Below, one piece after another: positions 1-12,100 of a stretch of DNA of 64,000 bases. The translations under genes and the position numbers were made by a program. Source of the stretch: Blastocatellia bacterium (GTDB taxonomy: Bacteria > Acidobacteriota > Blastocatellia > HR10 > J050); contig JANWZE010000025.1 in assembly GCA_025054955.1 (NCBI GenBank), forward strand, positions 62,001 to 126,000. Direction: 5' to 3'. The notes under the pieces are model-generated. The model did not search any database and was not told where the DNA came from. It saw only the letters and a list, made by a program, of their open reading frames with translations. The number at the start of each line of letters is the position of its first letter. Position 1 is the stretch's first letter.

Positions 1-1426
1 CATCAACTGACTCGCCAGCCCGAAGCGTGACCGGTCGCGCGTCCAAGGAGAGTTGAAACTCTGAAGCCGGCTCGTTCAGTTGTTCAACCAGTTGAAGCGT
101 GTTGAAGGCGTTCACCATGCCGCCCGTTCGCGTCTTACCCTGTAACGATGAGAGCGGCACGACTCCTTGCACTAACGTTGTCTTCATCGCTGCCACCGTC
201 AGGTTCGGCTTGATCGCCAGCGCCAATGCAGCAACCCCAGCAACATGCGGCGCTGCCATAGATGTCCCGCTGAAGAAACCATAACGATCGAGCGTCACCG
301 TACTGGCAATGGACACACCGGGAGCAGCCAAGTCAACCGAACTCTTGCCGTAATTGGAAAAGGCAGCAAGCTGACCGCGACGGTCCACAGCCGCCACCGA
401 GATGGTATTGGCTAGATCGTAACTGGCTGGGAAAATCGGTTGTACATCATTATCCGTGCCACGTAGGCCGGCGCCATCATAGTTGTTTCCAGCCGCCGTT
501 ACAACCAACATCCCAGCACGGCCCGCCGCTTCAATCGCTTCGCGCAGCGCAGCAGAAGCGTTCGGCCCGCCCCAACTTGCATTCAACACACGGATGTTAA
601 CGCCACGACGCCTCATCGCGATGGCATACTCAATGCACTCAATGGCGTCGGAAACGTAACCGACGCCCTGCGCGCTGAGGAATTTCAATGCCATCAACCG
701 GACCTGCCAGTTGACACCAGTCACACCCAATCGGTTATTGCCTACGGCGCCAATGGTGCCGGCTACATGCGTGCCATGATTGTTGTCATCGAGCGGGTCG
801 CCACTGTCCATCTGCGCATTCCACCCATGAACGTCATCAATGTACCCGTTACCGTCATCATCCAGACCATTGTCAGGCCGCTCACCAACATTGATCCACA
901 TGTTGGCTGCCAAGTCCGGGTGAAAATAGTCAATCCCGGTGTCAATCACTCCAACGACAACATCAGAACTGCCTGTTGTAATGTCCCACGCTTTAAGCGC
1001 GCTTATATCCACACCAGCGATGCCACCTGATTGGCCACGATTGTGCAATCCCCAAAGGAAGCTGAAATAGGTATCCTCAGGCTCAGCGACCGAAACCCGA
1101 TAGATGTAATTCGGTTCAGCATATTCAACATTCGGGTCGCGCCGCAAAGCCTCGATGGTTGCAGCGACCGTCTTGCCAGCGGGAACTTGCTGTAGGCGCA
1201 GGCCCCTCTTCACTCCCGCGAAATGACGAATGGTTTTCAATTCATGACGCTGAGCAATTGAGTGGATAACCTGTGGAGGCGCCGCCTCGCGGTACCTAAC
1301 CAGAATTTGCCCAGGCGCCGCCTCGCTCTTGAGTAATGGGTCAGGCCCCTCAAAGCTGCTTACTACACTTGCGTTGAGGATAACGAGATGCGTTGCGAGG
1401 ACAGTAACAATCAACCTACGTATCAT
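1..1426 (-). CDS. Secreted subtilisin-like serine protease (S8), C-terminus beyond the window
   Basis: Reading the minus strand from an ATG at 1426 gives an open frame of about 475 codons that leaves the window at position 1, so the C-terminus is missing. Residues 1-20 form a hydrophobic signal peptide. Residues ~30-100 look like an inhibitor-type propeptide (Q-I-L-V-R-Y start, ending in A-E-P-N-Y). The peptidase core shows the full triad: Asp162 in GVIDTGID, His217 in NNHGTHVAG and Ser389 in GTSMAAPHVAG, with the oxyanion Asn in TAAGNN. It should be exported and mature by removing its propeptide. The sequence continues past the catalytic domain into a region resembling the start of a beta-sandwich extension. 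It is divergent from the propeller gene at 1683. The family call is secure; substrate and C-terminal domains are unknown. Confidence 0.93.
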   Translation of the reverse strand, partial: MIRRLIVTVLATHLVILNASVVSSFEGPDPLLKSEAAPGQILVRYREAAPPQVIHSIAQRHELKTIRHFAGVKRGLRLQQVPAGKTVAATIEALRRDPNVEYAEPNYIYRVSVAEPEDTYFSFLWGLHNRGQSGGIAGVDISALKAWDITTGSSDVVVGVIDTGIDYFHPDLAANMWINVGERPDNGLDDDGNGYIDDVHGWNAQMDSGDPLDDNNHGTHVAGTIGAVGNNRLGVTGVNWQVRLMALKFLSAQGVGYVSDAIECIEYAIAMRRRGVNIRVLNASWGGPNASAALREAIEAAGRAGMLVVTAAGNNYDGAGLRGTDNDVQPIFPASYDLANTISVAAVDRRGQLAAFSNYGKSSVDLAAPGVSIASTVTLDRYGFFSGTSMAAPHVAGVAALALAIKPNLTVAAMKTTLVQGVVPLSSLQGKTRTGGMVNAFNTLQLVEQLNEPASEFQLSLDARPVTLRAGESVD

Positions 1427-1482
1427 TCGTGATGGCTCCCTGAATCAATTCCGGGCCATGCAATGAAGATCGTGAGGCGATT

Positions 1483-1500
1483 GGTTTATTTTCATAAACC
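1483..1500 (-). promoter_or_regulatory. 5'-leader hairpin with GAAA tetraloop
   Basis: On the minus strand GGTTTAT and ATAAACC pair perfectly (7 bp) around a GAAA loop. It lies in the roughly 85-nt leader of the subtilase mRNA predicted from the promoter at 1519-1547. GNRA-capped stems are common mRNA-stabilising elements; the role here is inferred. Confidence 0.4.
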
Positions 1501-1518
1501 TCAATCATAGTCGCCATC

Positions 1519-1547
1519 ACAATACAATAAACTGCAATTGATGTCAA
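1519..1547 (-). promoter_or_regulatory. Sigma-70-type promoter for the subtilase gene
   Basis: The minus strand reads TTGACA (1547-1542), a 17-bp spacer, then TATTGT (1524-1519). The -35 is a perfect consensus and the -10 matches 4 of 6. Transcription would start near 1512, giving a leader of about 85 nt before the ATG at 1426. Confidence 0.6.
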
Positions 1548-1646
1548 CAATTATTTTAGAAAGACAGCCTTGTCAACGATACATTTTTATAAACTAGGCT
1601 ACGCGATTTCCAATACAAATTGAATCAGAGCAATTTGTTATGTCTG

Positions 1647-1676
1647 TTGCCTGAGCCTCTGACAACAGCTTATAAT
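1647..1676 (+). promoter_or_regulatory. Sigma-70-type promoter implying a leaderless mRNA
   Basis: TTGCCT at 1647-1652 is followed after 18 bp by a perfect TATAAT at 1671-1676. The expected transcription start, about 7 nt downstream, coincides with the ATG at 1683. This favours that ATG over the in-frame TTG at 1620, which lies upstream of the promoter. Confidence 0.6.
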
Positions 1677-1682
1677 GCCCCC

Positions 1683-3665
1683 ATGTGGTGGCAGCGATAC
1701 CGGCATAAACTTTCAAAGCCTCGTCTCCTCTGGGTTATCATCCTCTTATTTTCGTTGGGAAGCATAGGGCTTTACATGCTTGTGCGAGCGGTTAATCTGG
1801 CTATTTCCCATCAACGACAGAGACTCATGGGGGAGCGAACGGTTCGGGTGGAACCGGTTGCGCTCGTCCCGATGCGTGCAGACGGAGTGGCATATTTCGG
1901 TTTGACCGAGGATGTGAGAGACATGGATTGGTTTGCCGGTCGTCAGTATGCAGCTACGGCCGGTGGTTTGGTTGTCCTCAACGATGCAGGTCAAGTCATA
2001 GCACGGTATACCATATTGGATGGCCTGCCAAGCCATGACCTGACGGCGTTAGCAACGTTCAAAGAGCAACTCTACATTGGAACGGCGCACAGTGGACTAA
2101 TCAGTTACGATGGGCGTGCATTTACGCAGTATCGGTTTGTCCAACCTCGAGCGCAGCATGTGACGAGCTTGCTGGCCGAGGAGCAGCGCCTCTTGGTGGG
2201 AACGTTCGATGGTGGCCTGTTCGAGTATGATGGCCATCAGTTTCGCCACTATACGATGCCTTCTGCGAGTGCGCAGGTCACGTGTGTGTTCAGCCGGTAT
2301 CCGGAAATTTATGTAGGCACATTTGCGCAGGGCTTATTTGTGTGGCGCGACGGACAATGGACCCGATTGACGAAAAAGGATGGGCTGCCGTCAGACCGCA
2401 TCACCTCGATTGTCGAACATGACGGAAAGATTTTGGCAAGCAGCGACACAGGGCTGGTGCAAGTCGTAGCCGCGGGTATCGTGCCGCTAACGCCGATCAG
2501 TAACATTGCAGCGATGGTTCGTTTTGGCGAACATCTGTTTGCTGGACTGGTGACGGGTCAGATCATGCGACTGCCCACTTCAGCGCAACGGTCTCTCTCT
2601 CAGGTTGAATTGACAGCGTTGACGCTGCCTCAGAATGCCGCCTGCTCGGCGTTGATTGAAGGAGCGGGCCGCTTGTGGGTGTGTACAACGCGCGGCATAT
2701 ACGTGACGGCACGGCCGGGTGTTGAACCGCTCGAGCGATTTGACCACACCTCAACGACTTTTCAACTTTCAGCCGCTCATATTTCTGCCTTGGCCATGGA
2801 CTGGCGTGGACGATTATGGATCGGCTATTTTGATCGCGGCATTGATGTGGTCGCTCCTGATGAACCGAGACGTCTGGCGCATCTGGAAGACCTGAGTATC
2901 CGCGAGATCAATCACATTTATCCTGACGAACTGACACGACGCATGTTCATTGGAACGTCTCGCGGAGTGGTCATGATTGATGACATGCTGAAACAGCAGA
3001 TTTACACCGAGGCAGATGGGCTTATCAGCAACGCGGTAGCTCATGTTTTACCGATTCCGGCGAACATGGTTTTTCCGCTGCCTGATCATCAACTCGTTTC
3101 AGAGCAGGCGATCGTTGTGGCGACTGGCCGGGGCCTCAGCATCTATGCTGACAATCGGTTTCGCAGCCTCAATGCGTTTCATGGTCTGGCCAGCAATCAT
3201 CTGTACACAAGCGCGCGCGTGGGTGACAAATTATTTGTCGGCAGCCTAAACGGATTAAACGAACTGGAAGGGTTGCGGGTGGTGCGAACGTTTCACACAT
3301 CCAACTCAAAACTGTCCCACAATTGGGTGAGCGCGTTGGCTGTAGCCGGACACACGCTCTATATCGGAACGTATGGTGGTGGAGTGGACGCGCTGCTTCC
3401 CTCTGGGGAAATGATCGGATATGCCAGCTTGATTGGAAGGTGTAGCGTCAACCCCAACGCGATGCATGTCAGCGGGAATCGGCTCTACGTGGGCACTTTG
3501 GAACACGGTCTGTGGATACTCGACATTGCGAACAACACATGGTCGCGCGTGAACCGGGGTCTCGGATCGCTCAATGTGACCGCTATCACGAGTGATGCGC
3601 AAGCGATTTATGTGGCCACCGATTACGGATTGACGCGAATTCCTATGGCGGCTCTCACGCCATGA
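1683..3665 (+). CDS. Membrane-anchored beta-propeller protein (two-component-regulator propeller repeats)
   Basis: The 660-residue product has basic residues followed by one transmembrane segment (about residues 16-35). The rest should be periplasmic or extracellular. It contains many propeller blades of the Reg_prop type, seen as repeated patterns such as GLPSHDLTAL, LYIGTAHSGL, GLPSDRITSI and LYIGTYGGGVDAL. In hybrid sensor kinases such propellers form the periplasmic ligand-sensing part, but here no kinase, DNA-binding or other output domain follows, so it is probably a binding or scaffold protein. I chose ATG 1683 because the promoter at 1647-1676 would start transcription there; a TTG at 1620 would add 21 residues. 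It leads the plus-strand envelope block. The family assignment is good; the ligand is unknown. Confidence 0.8.
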   Translation: MWWQRYRHKLSKPRLLWVIILLFSLGSIGLYMLVRAVNLAISHQRQRLMGERTVRVEPVALVPMRADGVAYFGLTEDVRDMDWFAGRQYAATAGGLVVLNDAGQVIARYTILDGLPSHDLTALATFKEQLYIGTAHSGLISYDGRAFTQYRFVQPRAQHVTSLLAEEQRLLVGTFDGGLFEYDGHQFRHYTMPSASAQVTCVFSRYPEIYVGTFAQGLFVWRDGQWTRLTKKDGLPSDRITSIVEHDGKILASSDTGLVQVVAAGIVPLTPISNIAAMVRFGEHLFAGLVTGQIMRLPTSAQRSLSQVELTALTLPQNAACSALIEGAGRLWVCTTRGIYVTARPGVEPLERFDHTSTTFQLSAAHISALAMDWRGRLWIGYFDRGIDVVAPDEPRRLAHLEDLSIREINHIYPDELTRRMFIGTSRGVVMIDDMLKQQIYTEADGLISNAVAHVLPIPANMVFPLPDHQLVSEQAIVVATGRGLSIYADNRFRSLNAFHGLASNHLYTSARVGDKLFVGSLNGLNELEGLRVVRTFHTSNSKLSHNWVSALAVAGHTLYIGTYGGGVDALLPSGEMIGYASLIGRCSVNPNAMHVSGNRLYVGTLEHGLWILDIANNTWSRVNRGLGSLNVTAITSDAQAIYVATDYGLTRIPMAALTP

Positions 3666-3813
3666 ACTCATGTGCTCGCGCATCGAACAAGCCAGATCGC
3701 GCCGGTGTACTGCGTTGCAGGTGAGCGCAACGCTGGCAGATTGACCGCAGCCGGATTACAATCACGCTCTCTTTTGACGGCGTAGGCTCAACCCAATGGG
3801 AGACAGACCTTAG

Positions 3814-6186
3814 ATGTCAAGCGGCAAGCAAGTTCTCATCTTCGCCATCCTTCTGATATTCGCTGTCTCGCTCTGCTATGGTCAGGCCGGCGTGTTGTTG
3901 GGCCGCCGCGGTAATCTACCGACGTGGGAAAACTTTCTCTCGCTTGACGAGATGACGCTTGACATCAACATCAACAATCAATTTGCCACTGTGCGACTAC
4001 GTCAAATCTTCGCCAATCCGGTCGGCGATGTCACAGAAGGGCGATACGTCTTTGCTTTGCCTGCCTCGGCCAGTATCTCTGAGTTTGCCGTGTGGGACGG
4101 CCAAACGCGCATCCCCGGCGTCATGTTGGAGAAACGACAGGCACAAGACCTGTATGAATCGCTTCGGCAGCAAGCGATTGATCCAGGACTCGCGCAACAC
4201 GAAACAGACGACACGGCTGCTGCCGCGTTCACCGTCAAGGTCGTGCCCATTCCGGCATACGGCTACAAGCGTCTGGAAATGGCCTACACACAGACCTTGC
4301 CGGTTGATGGATTACAATCGCGATTTTCATTTCCGCTGCGGCCATCTGAGTATGGGCGACAACGCGCCCGGCATGTGCGCATCAATCTGACGCTGCGTAG
4401 TCAAGCGCCGATCATGGAGTTTCGTCAAGAAGGAACTCAACTAGCCCTCACGATGGAGCGACAAACAGCCAATGAAGTGGTAGCGCGCGTTGAAGCTGAA
4501 GAGATTGAGTTCGCCGAAGACTTTGCCTTTGTCTACTCATTGGGCGTGGCTTCGAGCCAGTTGGACGTCTTGACGCATCGCGCGCCGGAGCGTGTCCGTC
4601 CGTGGGAGATTCGCGATCCAGCATCAGCGCAGGCTGAGCCCGATGGGTACTTCCAGGCCATCACCACGTTTAATCAGGCGCGCATCACGGCCGGCCAGCC
4701 GGTGACGCCGCCGCCACGATCACTCGTCTTGATGTTGGACACCTCGCTATCCATGCAGTGGGAGAAACTGGAGCGAGCTTACGAGGCGCTGGAGTATTTT
4801 TTGCAAGGGCTGACGCCTCAAGACAGATTCAACCTGATTTTGTTTAATGATGATGTCCAACGACTCAGTGACAAGCCGCTCGGCGCCGATGCTGCTTCAA
4901 TCGAACGGGCGCTGACGATGGTGCGGCAAAGTTACCTCTCTGGTGGCACCAATCTGCTGGCTGCGCTCGACGCAGCGATGGCGGCGGCCAACCAGTTCGA
5001 TCGTCGGCCCGTCTCGCTCGTGATGATTACGGACGGGTTTCCCACCCTGGGAACGACGTCGGCTCGACGCATTGTTCAACATGTGACGCAAAAACAAGCT
5101 GGCTCTGTCCGTCTATACATTTTTGCGATTGGCACTGATGTCAATGCCGTGCTCTTACAGGAACTGGCCCGCCAGAGTCGCGGCCACTACGAGTCGGCGC
5201 GTCCAACCGATGACATTCGTTTTTCGCTTCGTCAGTTTTGGAGCAAGGTCGGCGCTGAACCGATTACTGACTTGACGCTGAAATCCAGTGAGAAGGATAG
5301 CCTGCACTCGGTCTACCCTGACATCAATCGCATGGCTTATGATCAAACGCAGTTTGCTTTCATCGGTCGTTATCGCCGGCCGCGTCGGAACGTTGATCTG
5401 ACGGTTGAGGGCCAGCATGGACCGGGCAAGGTGAAATTGGTCAGAAAAGTTGATCTGCCCGAACAGCAAACAGCCAATGAACATTTGCCGCGACTCTGGG
5501 CCCGAGCGCGCGTTGATGCGTTACTGCGAGAGATCGAACTGGAAGGAGAATCGGCGGAGCGGATTGAGGAAATCATTCGACTCTCACGGCGATTCAATTT
5601 CGTCACGCCGTACACGGCGTTCTTGGCAGCGCCGCGCGCGTTGCTCCGACCGCGGGTCATTCGACCTGGTGATCCGGTGTTGCGCGTGCGCACAGACCCT
5701 TCGATTCGGTCGGTAGTGGCTGTCTTTCCCTTTGGCTTGGTCAAAACCTTGACCTACCTGCCGGACGAAGACGTTTGGCAGACGCGGTTCCTCGCGCCGA
5801 CGACGATGGACGATGGTCAATACCCATGTCGCCTCCTGCTGACCGACGCGCACGGGCGCACCTATGAAGAAATAAAATCATTCATCATTGACAGTCGCCC
5901 GCCCACACTGCGCGCTCGACTCAGCGCTGACACGGCACGAGCTGGGGATGAACTGACCGTCACCGTAGACGCCGACCGCGACACGCGACGGATCATGGTG
6001 CGCCTTTACGGGGCGCAGCCTGTGCCGGCGCTGTGGGACGCGCAGGCCAAAGCCTCCATCGCGCGATTGCGCATCCCCTCTGACCTGCCTTCAGGAAACT
6101 ACACGATGACCATCCTGGCCGAAGATTTTGCTCACAATAATTCGAGCCTCACGCTCGAACTGGACATCATTGGAGGCGCCCCGTGA
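3814..6186 (+). CDS. Secreted VIT and vWA domain protein
   Basis: The 790-residue product has a signal peptide (residues 1-24, ending near CYGQA). A VIT domain (about 30-170) follows, recognisable by alternating strands and the F-A-N-P-V-G-D-V-T-E-G-R-Y segment. A von Willebrand A domain (about 300-475) has the MIDAS motif D309-T-S-L-S, the GGTNL threonine and an ITDG motif. The C-terminal ~200 residues look like one or two beta-sandwich domains. The pair VIT+vWA is typical of inter-alpha-trypsin-inhibitor-heavy-chain-like proteins, which bind metal ions and partner proteins at surfaces. No LPXTG-type sorting signal or terminal anchor is visible. GGGAGA upstream serves as a ribosome-binding site for ATG 3814. 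Its stop overlaps the start of the giant TPR gene by 4 nt, so the two are probably made together and may interact. Confidence 0.87.
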   Translation: MSSGKQVLIFAILLIFAVSLCYGQAGVLLGRRGNLPTWENFLSLDEMTLDININNQFATVRLRQIFANPVGDVTEGRYVFALPASASISEFAVWDGQTRIPGVMLEKRQAQDLYESLRQQAIDPGLAQHETDDTAAAAFTVKVVPIPAYGYKRLEMAYTQTLPVDGLQSRFSFPLRPSEYGRQRARHVRINLTLRSQAPIMEFRQEGTQLALTMERQTANEVVARVEAEEIEFAEDFAFVYSLGVASSQLDVLTHRAPERVRPWEIRDPASAQAEPDGYFQAITTFNQARITAGQPVTPPPRSLVLMLDTSLSMQWEKLERAYEALEYFLQGLTPQDRFNLILFNDDVQRLSDKPLGADAASIERALTMVRQSYLSGGTNLLAALDAAMAAANQFDRRPVSLVMITDGFPTLGTTSARRIVQHVTQKQAGSVRLYIFAIGTDVNAVLLQELARQSRGHYESARPTDDIRFSLRQFWSKVGAEPITDLTLKSSEKDSLHSVYPDINRMAYDQTQFAFIGRYRRPRRNVDLTVEGQHGPGKVKLVRKVDLPEQQTANEHLPRLWARARVDALLREIELEGESAERIEEIIRLSRRFNFVTPYTAFLAAPRALLRPRVIRPGDPVLRVRTDPSIRSVVAVFPFGLVKTLTYLPDEDVWQTRFLAPTTMDDGQYPCRLLLTDAHGRTYEEIKSFIIDSRPPTLRARLSADTARAGDELTVTVDADRDTRRIMVRLYGAQPVPALWDAQAKASIARLRIPSDLPSGNYTMTILAEDFAHNNSSLTLELDIIGGAP

Positions 6187-9100
6187 GGAACCCCCTCGCC
6201 TACCTCTTCTGGTTTGCGGTCGCCACGGCCATGCTGTTGGCGTGGTCTGTGACGCTTTCCTCAAAGACAGCGGCGCGACGGGTCATCGGTTCCGGCTCGT
6301 CGCCAACCTCCCCACAATCAGCTCCCGCGCGGATTGTGCCGCAGCAGCCGCCCGATCCAAACCGCGCGCCGCAATCAGACATAGATCAGGCGCTGTTGTC
6401 AACCGAAGAATTTTTTGGCAGCCAGGCCCTCATCGAACGACCGACGCAGCAAGCGCGTGAGCGCCTGACACACCTGATGCGATCATATCCGCGCGATGCC
6501 CAACTCCGGCTCATCGCCGCCAAGCTGGATGTGCGACTTGGAGAGACTGAGCGCGCCAACGAACAGATGCGCCAATTTGTCGAATTAGAAAATCGCCAGC
6601 CAAGCGCCTTAAGAACACTGGCCATTTACCAGCATTCGCAAGCGCAATTTGCCAACGAGATTGCGACCTTGATGGAGCTGGCAAGAAAATCGCCACGCCA
6701 TCATCATCGTGATATTTTCGATCAGATCATCTCTGTGATTCGCACGCATCGCCCGGCCGGCATTGATCTGGACCGAACCTATCGCGCGATGTTTGAATTG
6801 AACCCGCTGGAGCTCGCGCCGATTGTCAGTTATGTGCAGGAGCTGTCGGCGCAGCGTCGCTATGAACAAGCGCTGGCGGTGATTGCTGAATTTCGCTCGC
6901 GATTTGCTGACCGGCCACATCTGTTGCTTAACGAAGAAGCGGCCATTTATTTACGACAGAACCGCATTGATCAGGCCGTCGCCGTCTATGACCGACTGTT
7001 TAAGCCGCTCTGGGAGCCATCGCTCAGCTCAGCCTATTACAAGCTGCTGAAGCGCGTGGGCCGTTATCGTAGCTATCGTCGCTATTGGCGCGAGCGTTAT
7101 GAAGCCGGCTCAGCCGATGTGCAAACGCTTGCCCGCTTGTTCGATCTATACGTCTGGGAAGGCAATGCTGCCGAGGCCAATCGTGTGCTGGCTCGCTACG
7201 AAGACGTGGCCGACCGAGACAGAACAACGCCGCCCGCCCGCGAGCTGGAGACGCTAGCCGCTCTGTACGCGCGCATTGGCAACTACGATCAAGCCTCGCG
7301 TTATTACTACACGCTGCACCTGATGGGCGTCTTCCAAACCAATTCGCCGCTGCGCGAGTCAGGCTTGTACCAGTTATTCAATGCGCTCATGCAAGCTCAG
7401 GATCAACCGACACGGGTGGCAGCCGGTGATCTCTCGCTCTACAAGGACGTGGCCACCGTTGATCAACACCCTGGACTGCTGAACGGTGTGTTGTCGCTGA
7501 TTTTGGCTGATACAGCCATCCCTGAAGAGTTTCGTGAACGAGAAGCGCGCGCTGCGCGACTCTTCAACGGGTTGCTGGCCTATCGTATCTTCCAAGCATT
7601 CAAGAACGAGTTCCCCCAATCCGAGCGCCTGCCATCCATGTATGCCAGCTTGATTGACACAGTCGCTCAGCTCAAACGGTTCGAGTTGGCGATCAACATG
7701 GGAGAGGAATTTCTAGCCCGCTTTAGCGATTCAGACCAATACGAAACGATCAGCCTGAAAATCGCCGATGCGTATCGCAGCCTCAATGACCGGCATAAGG
7801 AGCGGCTCATTTACCGGCGCTTGCTTGATCGGCTCGCGGCCCGACGACTGCCCGGCCAACCCTTGATGCCGGTGGCGATGGAGCCGTGGACGTATGTCCT
7901 CTCACCACGGTGGGCGGCTTCGGGCGCCACTGCCACACACGCGAATTTCTATAGACCGATAGACGAACCAAATTCCTATCAAGAAGACAGGCCCTCTCCA
8001 CCACCGGTTTCCTACCAATCGGTGCTGGAGCGATTGCTAGCCAGCTTGGCCCAGACCAATGAACGAGAGGCTATATTGCAAATCTATTGGCAGGAAATAC
8101 GCAAATACCCGCATGAAGAAGGCCTCTATGAGGCGTTGTTGCGTTGGCTTGAGGAGACCAATCTATTCGACGAAAAACTACAGGCCTACCAACAAGCGAT
8201 TCGTCAATTTCCCACGGCAGTCTGGTATCATCGTCTGGCGCGATGGCTCATTCGACAACAGCAGCGCGAGGCGTTCCGACAGTATTCAACCGAGCTGGTC
8301 AGCATGCTGGATGACGCCGAGCTACAACCGTATCTTGAGCAATTCATCGTGTACAGCGACAAACCTGACGCCGCCGTCAATTACGATGCTCAGCTTTACT
8401 GGCAACTCTACCGACTGGCCCATGAGCGATTTCCGCACAATTTGAGCTTTGTTCATGGCCTGCTGCGTTACTATCAACAGACAAAACAGACAAACGAGTG
8501 GCAGGCATTGGCAACGCGCTATTACTTTGCCGACCCGCAAGTCCGCGACCAATTATTGCTGTTCTGGTCGAGCAATGGCACACTGCCGGCGCGTTATCAA
8601 CAAGCGCGACATGCAGCCGCAACATCGTCCGCTTACCGCTGGTTTGGGGCTGATGCAGCCGTCTGGATGGCGCGATACGAAGAGGCGGTCGAGACGTACA
8701 GGCAACTAGCTGAAGTCTATCCGAATGATCCGCGCCACGCCGAACGTTTGGCAACACTGTTACGCTCGTTGGGCCAGACCGACCCTGAGAATCTCGTTCG
8801 GTCAGCTCGCCTCTATGAGCAGTTGGCAAAAACCTATCCGACCGATCAGGACTTTCGCACGCAGGCGGGCGAGGCGTATGCCGAGTATGGCGACATGGCT
8901 GCTGCCGGCCAACAGTGGGATGCGTTGCTGGTTGTTGAGAGCGGACGGCGCGAAACCTACTTGCAAGTCGCCAGCCTTTACTGGGACTACTTCGCCTTTG
9001 ATGGCGCGCTTGGTGCTATCCAACGGCTGCGCAGCATGTCAGGCGACGACACGGCTTACGCTTATCAGATGGCCGCCATCTACGAGAGCAAACGCGACAT

Positions 9101-12100
9101 AAGTAACGCCATCAGCGAATACGTGAAAGCGTTGGCTGAGCCTGGATTCCAGCAGCAACCGGTCATCCAGCGGCTGGCCACGCTGACCAAACAGCGCAAC
9201 CTCAGCCAGTCCATTCAACAACAGGTCGAAGCCTATGCGCGCGCTCGGCCTGACAACTGGTCGCTAGCTGTGGGGTACGAGCAATACTTGCGCGCCATCG
9301 GTCGCGTTGAAGATGCCTGGCTGTTTTTGGAAAGCGAGATGGCGCGGCGTCAACAAGAGGAGTTCCTCCTGTATGCTCGCGACCGATTCCGTGCGGGTCG
9401 TCGGCAAGCAGCTCAGGAACGGGCGCTCAACCGACTTGTCTCGCTGGCGCGAACCGAGCTTGATGAGATCAAGTACAGGCTGCAACTGGTCGCTTTTCAC
9501 GAACGACAAGGCGACGCCGACCGAGCAGCCCGTATCATGGACGAGTGCGTCGCCAAGTATCCAACCAACTATGGCGTCATTGACGAGGCGACAGACTTCT
9601 ACTGGCGCATCGGGCTCCTGAACCGCTCCATTGACCTCTACAAGAGCGTCGTCAAACGCGCGCGCGGCGGATATGAGCGCCAACTCAACCTTGAACTGGC
9701 GCGACGGCTGGGTGAAGCCGGCCGATATGATGAAGCGGAAACGATCTTGCGCGCCCTCTACCAACAGGACAAATCGGATAGCGAGACGTTCGCTCAACTC
9801 GCTCAATTGCTCAACACGGCCGGCAAAATAGAGGCGCTCCTGGAGTGGTATCGCGCGGGCCTTACCGATGTTCAATCGCTGCCGCTGCCACGCGATCAGC
9901 AACGCGAGCGCATCGCTCAGATTCGCCGTGCGATGATTGAGCTGTACCACACGCGCGGCGACCACAATGCAGCGATTGACCAGCATATCGAAATCATCAA
10001 TCGTGAGCCGGAGAACCGCGACCTCGTCACGGCAGCGATCAACGATGCGACGCGATGGAACCTGACTGACCGGCTCATCAACTACTATGAGCAAACGGCC
10101 AGGCAGAGCTTTCGCAACTACCGCTGGAATCAAGTGCTGGCTTGGTTGTATGAATATCAAGGTCAGCTTGACAAAGCGGCCGAGCAGTATGAACTGGCCG
10201 CCCGGCAAGAACCTCAGCGATTGGACCTGCGCATGGCGTATGCTGATACGTTGGTGCGACTGGAGCGATATGACGAAGCGATTGCTCAGTTCCAACGCGG
10301 CTACGCGCTCAGCGGCGAACAGCCGGAATGGCAAGTGAAAATCGCGCAGGCAGCGGCCCGACAAGGCCGACAAAAACTCGCGCTCGACGCGCTCAACACA
10401 GCCTTGCGATCAACGCAGGTCAATTCGCAGCGCCTGTTCGGTTATGCTGCGATGCTCGAATCATGGGGGCTTTCTGCCGAGGCGCGCAAGTTCTACATCG
10501 CCGGATTCGACCGATTGATGAAAGACTTTTACGCTGAGCCGCTGATTGACAACAGACAGCTTGACGGGCTAGTGCGCACCGCGGTGCGCGCCGGCGCTGC
10601 GCAAGACACCTGGAATCGCTTGTGGAAGGCCCGCCAGTGGGCGCGACAAGAACAACAACGGGAAGACAATTATCAAACGTGGCGCGTCGAGCAGTTTCAA
10701 TCTCAGCTTGAAACCGCGCTGCGGGAGAGCTTCGGTGCGAATTTGGCGCGCTATGGTCAGCCGGCTGAAGTCGCCCAGATCGTCTCAGCGCTCAAAGCGC
10801 GTCTGGCTTCACTCACACGCTACACGGAGCAGAACAAAGCTGAGCTGTTGCTGCTGGCCAGTCTGGCGCATCGGGCGCGGTGGCCTGATGTGCAGGAACA
10901 GGTCTTGCGGCAGCTCGTTGATCTGGCCTTTGGCGCGCGCCAGAACGCTCAAGACACGCGCTGTTACGACGAGCTGCAATCGTTATTGAATTTTTACGAT
11001 GCTCGCGGCGCTTTTGCGCAGGCTGCTGATGTGCTCCACTCGTACTTCAGCCGCGATCCGCATCAAGGCTCTTTCGATTATCGCAGCGCGTTAGCTTGGC
11101 GCTACCGCTGGGCCGGCGACACAGACAAAGAGCTGGCTGTGCTCAGACAGATTTACCGATCGCAATCGGGCGCTCCGACAGACACGCATGACGCGCTGAT
11201 CGAGCGGTACTTCACGCTCTTGTACCGGCGCGGGCAGCGCGACGAGCTCGCCTCGCTGACCACTTCGTACAATCCCTATCAACTGCAACTTGTCAACTTT
11301 CTCATCGCCCAAGGTGAGCGCGAGCTGGCCATCGCGGCGCTGCAACCCATGCCGATGAGCCCTGCCTGGATCAGATCGCGCGAGGCGCAGATTGCCTACC
11401 ATTTCAGTCACACAGAGACGAACGTCAACGCTCAATTCGCAGCCTGTTTGCGCGCCGAACCGATCGGCCAATTGATCGCCGCCAAGCCTGACGCGAACCA
11501 AACGCTGATTGGCGATGAGTGGTATCAAACGGCTTACGTCTATGGCCTATGGCTCGAATTGAGCCCTGCGACCAAATCGAAAGCGCGAGATTACCTGACA
11601 GCGTTGTTGGAACAGCGTCCGCGACAAACTTCGGAGCAGTTGGCGCTGGCCGAGCATTACCTCGAAGAAAACGAATTGCCGCTGGCTCTGGAGCACGCGC
11701 GATTGGCCGAAGAACTCGCGCCGCGTGACATTGCGGTGACCGTGACACTTGGCAAAATCCTATGGACGCAAGGGCGGCAACAAGAAGCATTGGCAACCTG
11801 GGAACGTCTGCTGACGAATCATCCGGAGAGCGCCGATGCGTATGTCGCCTCCGTGGATGCGCTCGCGGCTCATCAACAACATCATCGTCCCATCGCGGCG
11901 CTGCAAGCATTCATGGTTGAGGCCATCCAAGCGCGCGGATTTGAATCGTTACGCACACTGACCCGCCGAATCGCCCATCTGTACGACGCGCCAACAGCCG
12001 CCGCGCTGTTTGAATCGGTCATCGCACAAACGCCATCGAACATGGACCTGGCCGTCATGCTCAGCGAAGAAGGGCTGTTGCCTGAGCCGATGCTGACGCC

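Noticed and set aside
9264-10373. 369-codon minus-strand frame inside the giant TPR gene
   Set aside because: The sense strand encodes continuous TPR repeats; long antisense frames are expected in such a sequence.
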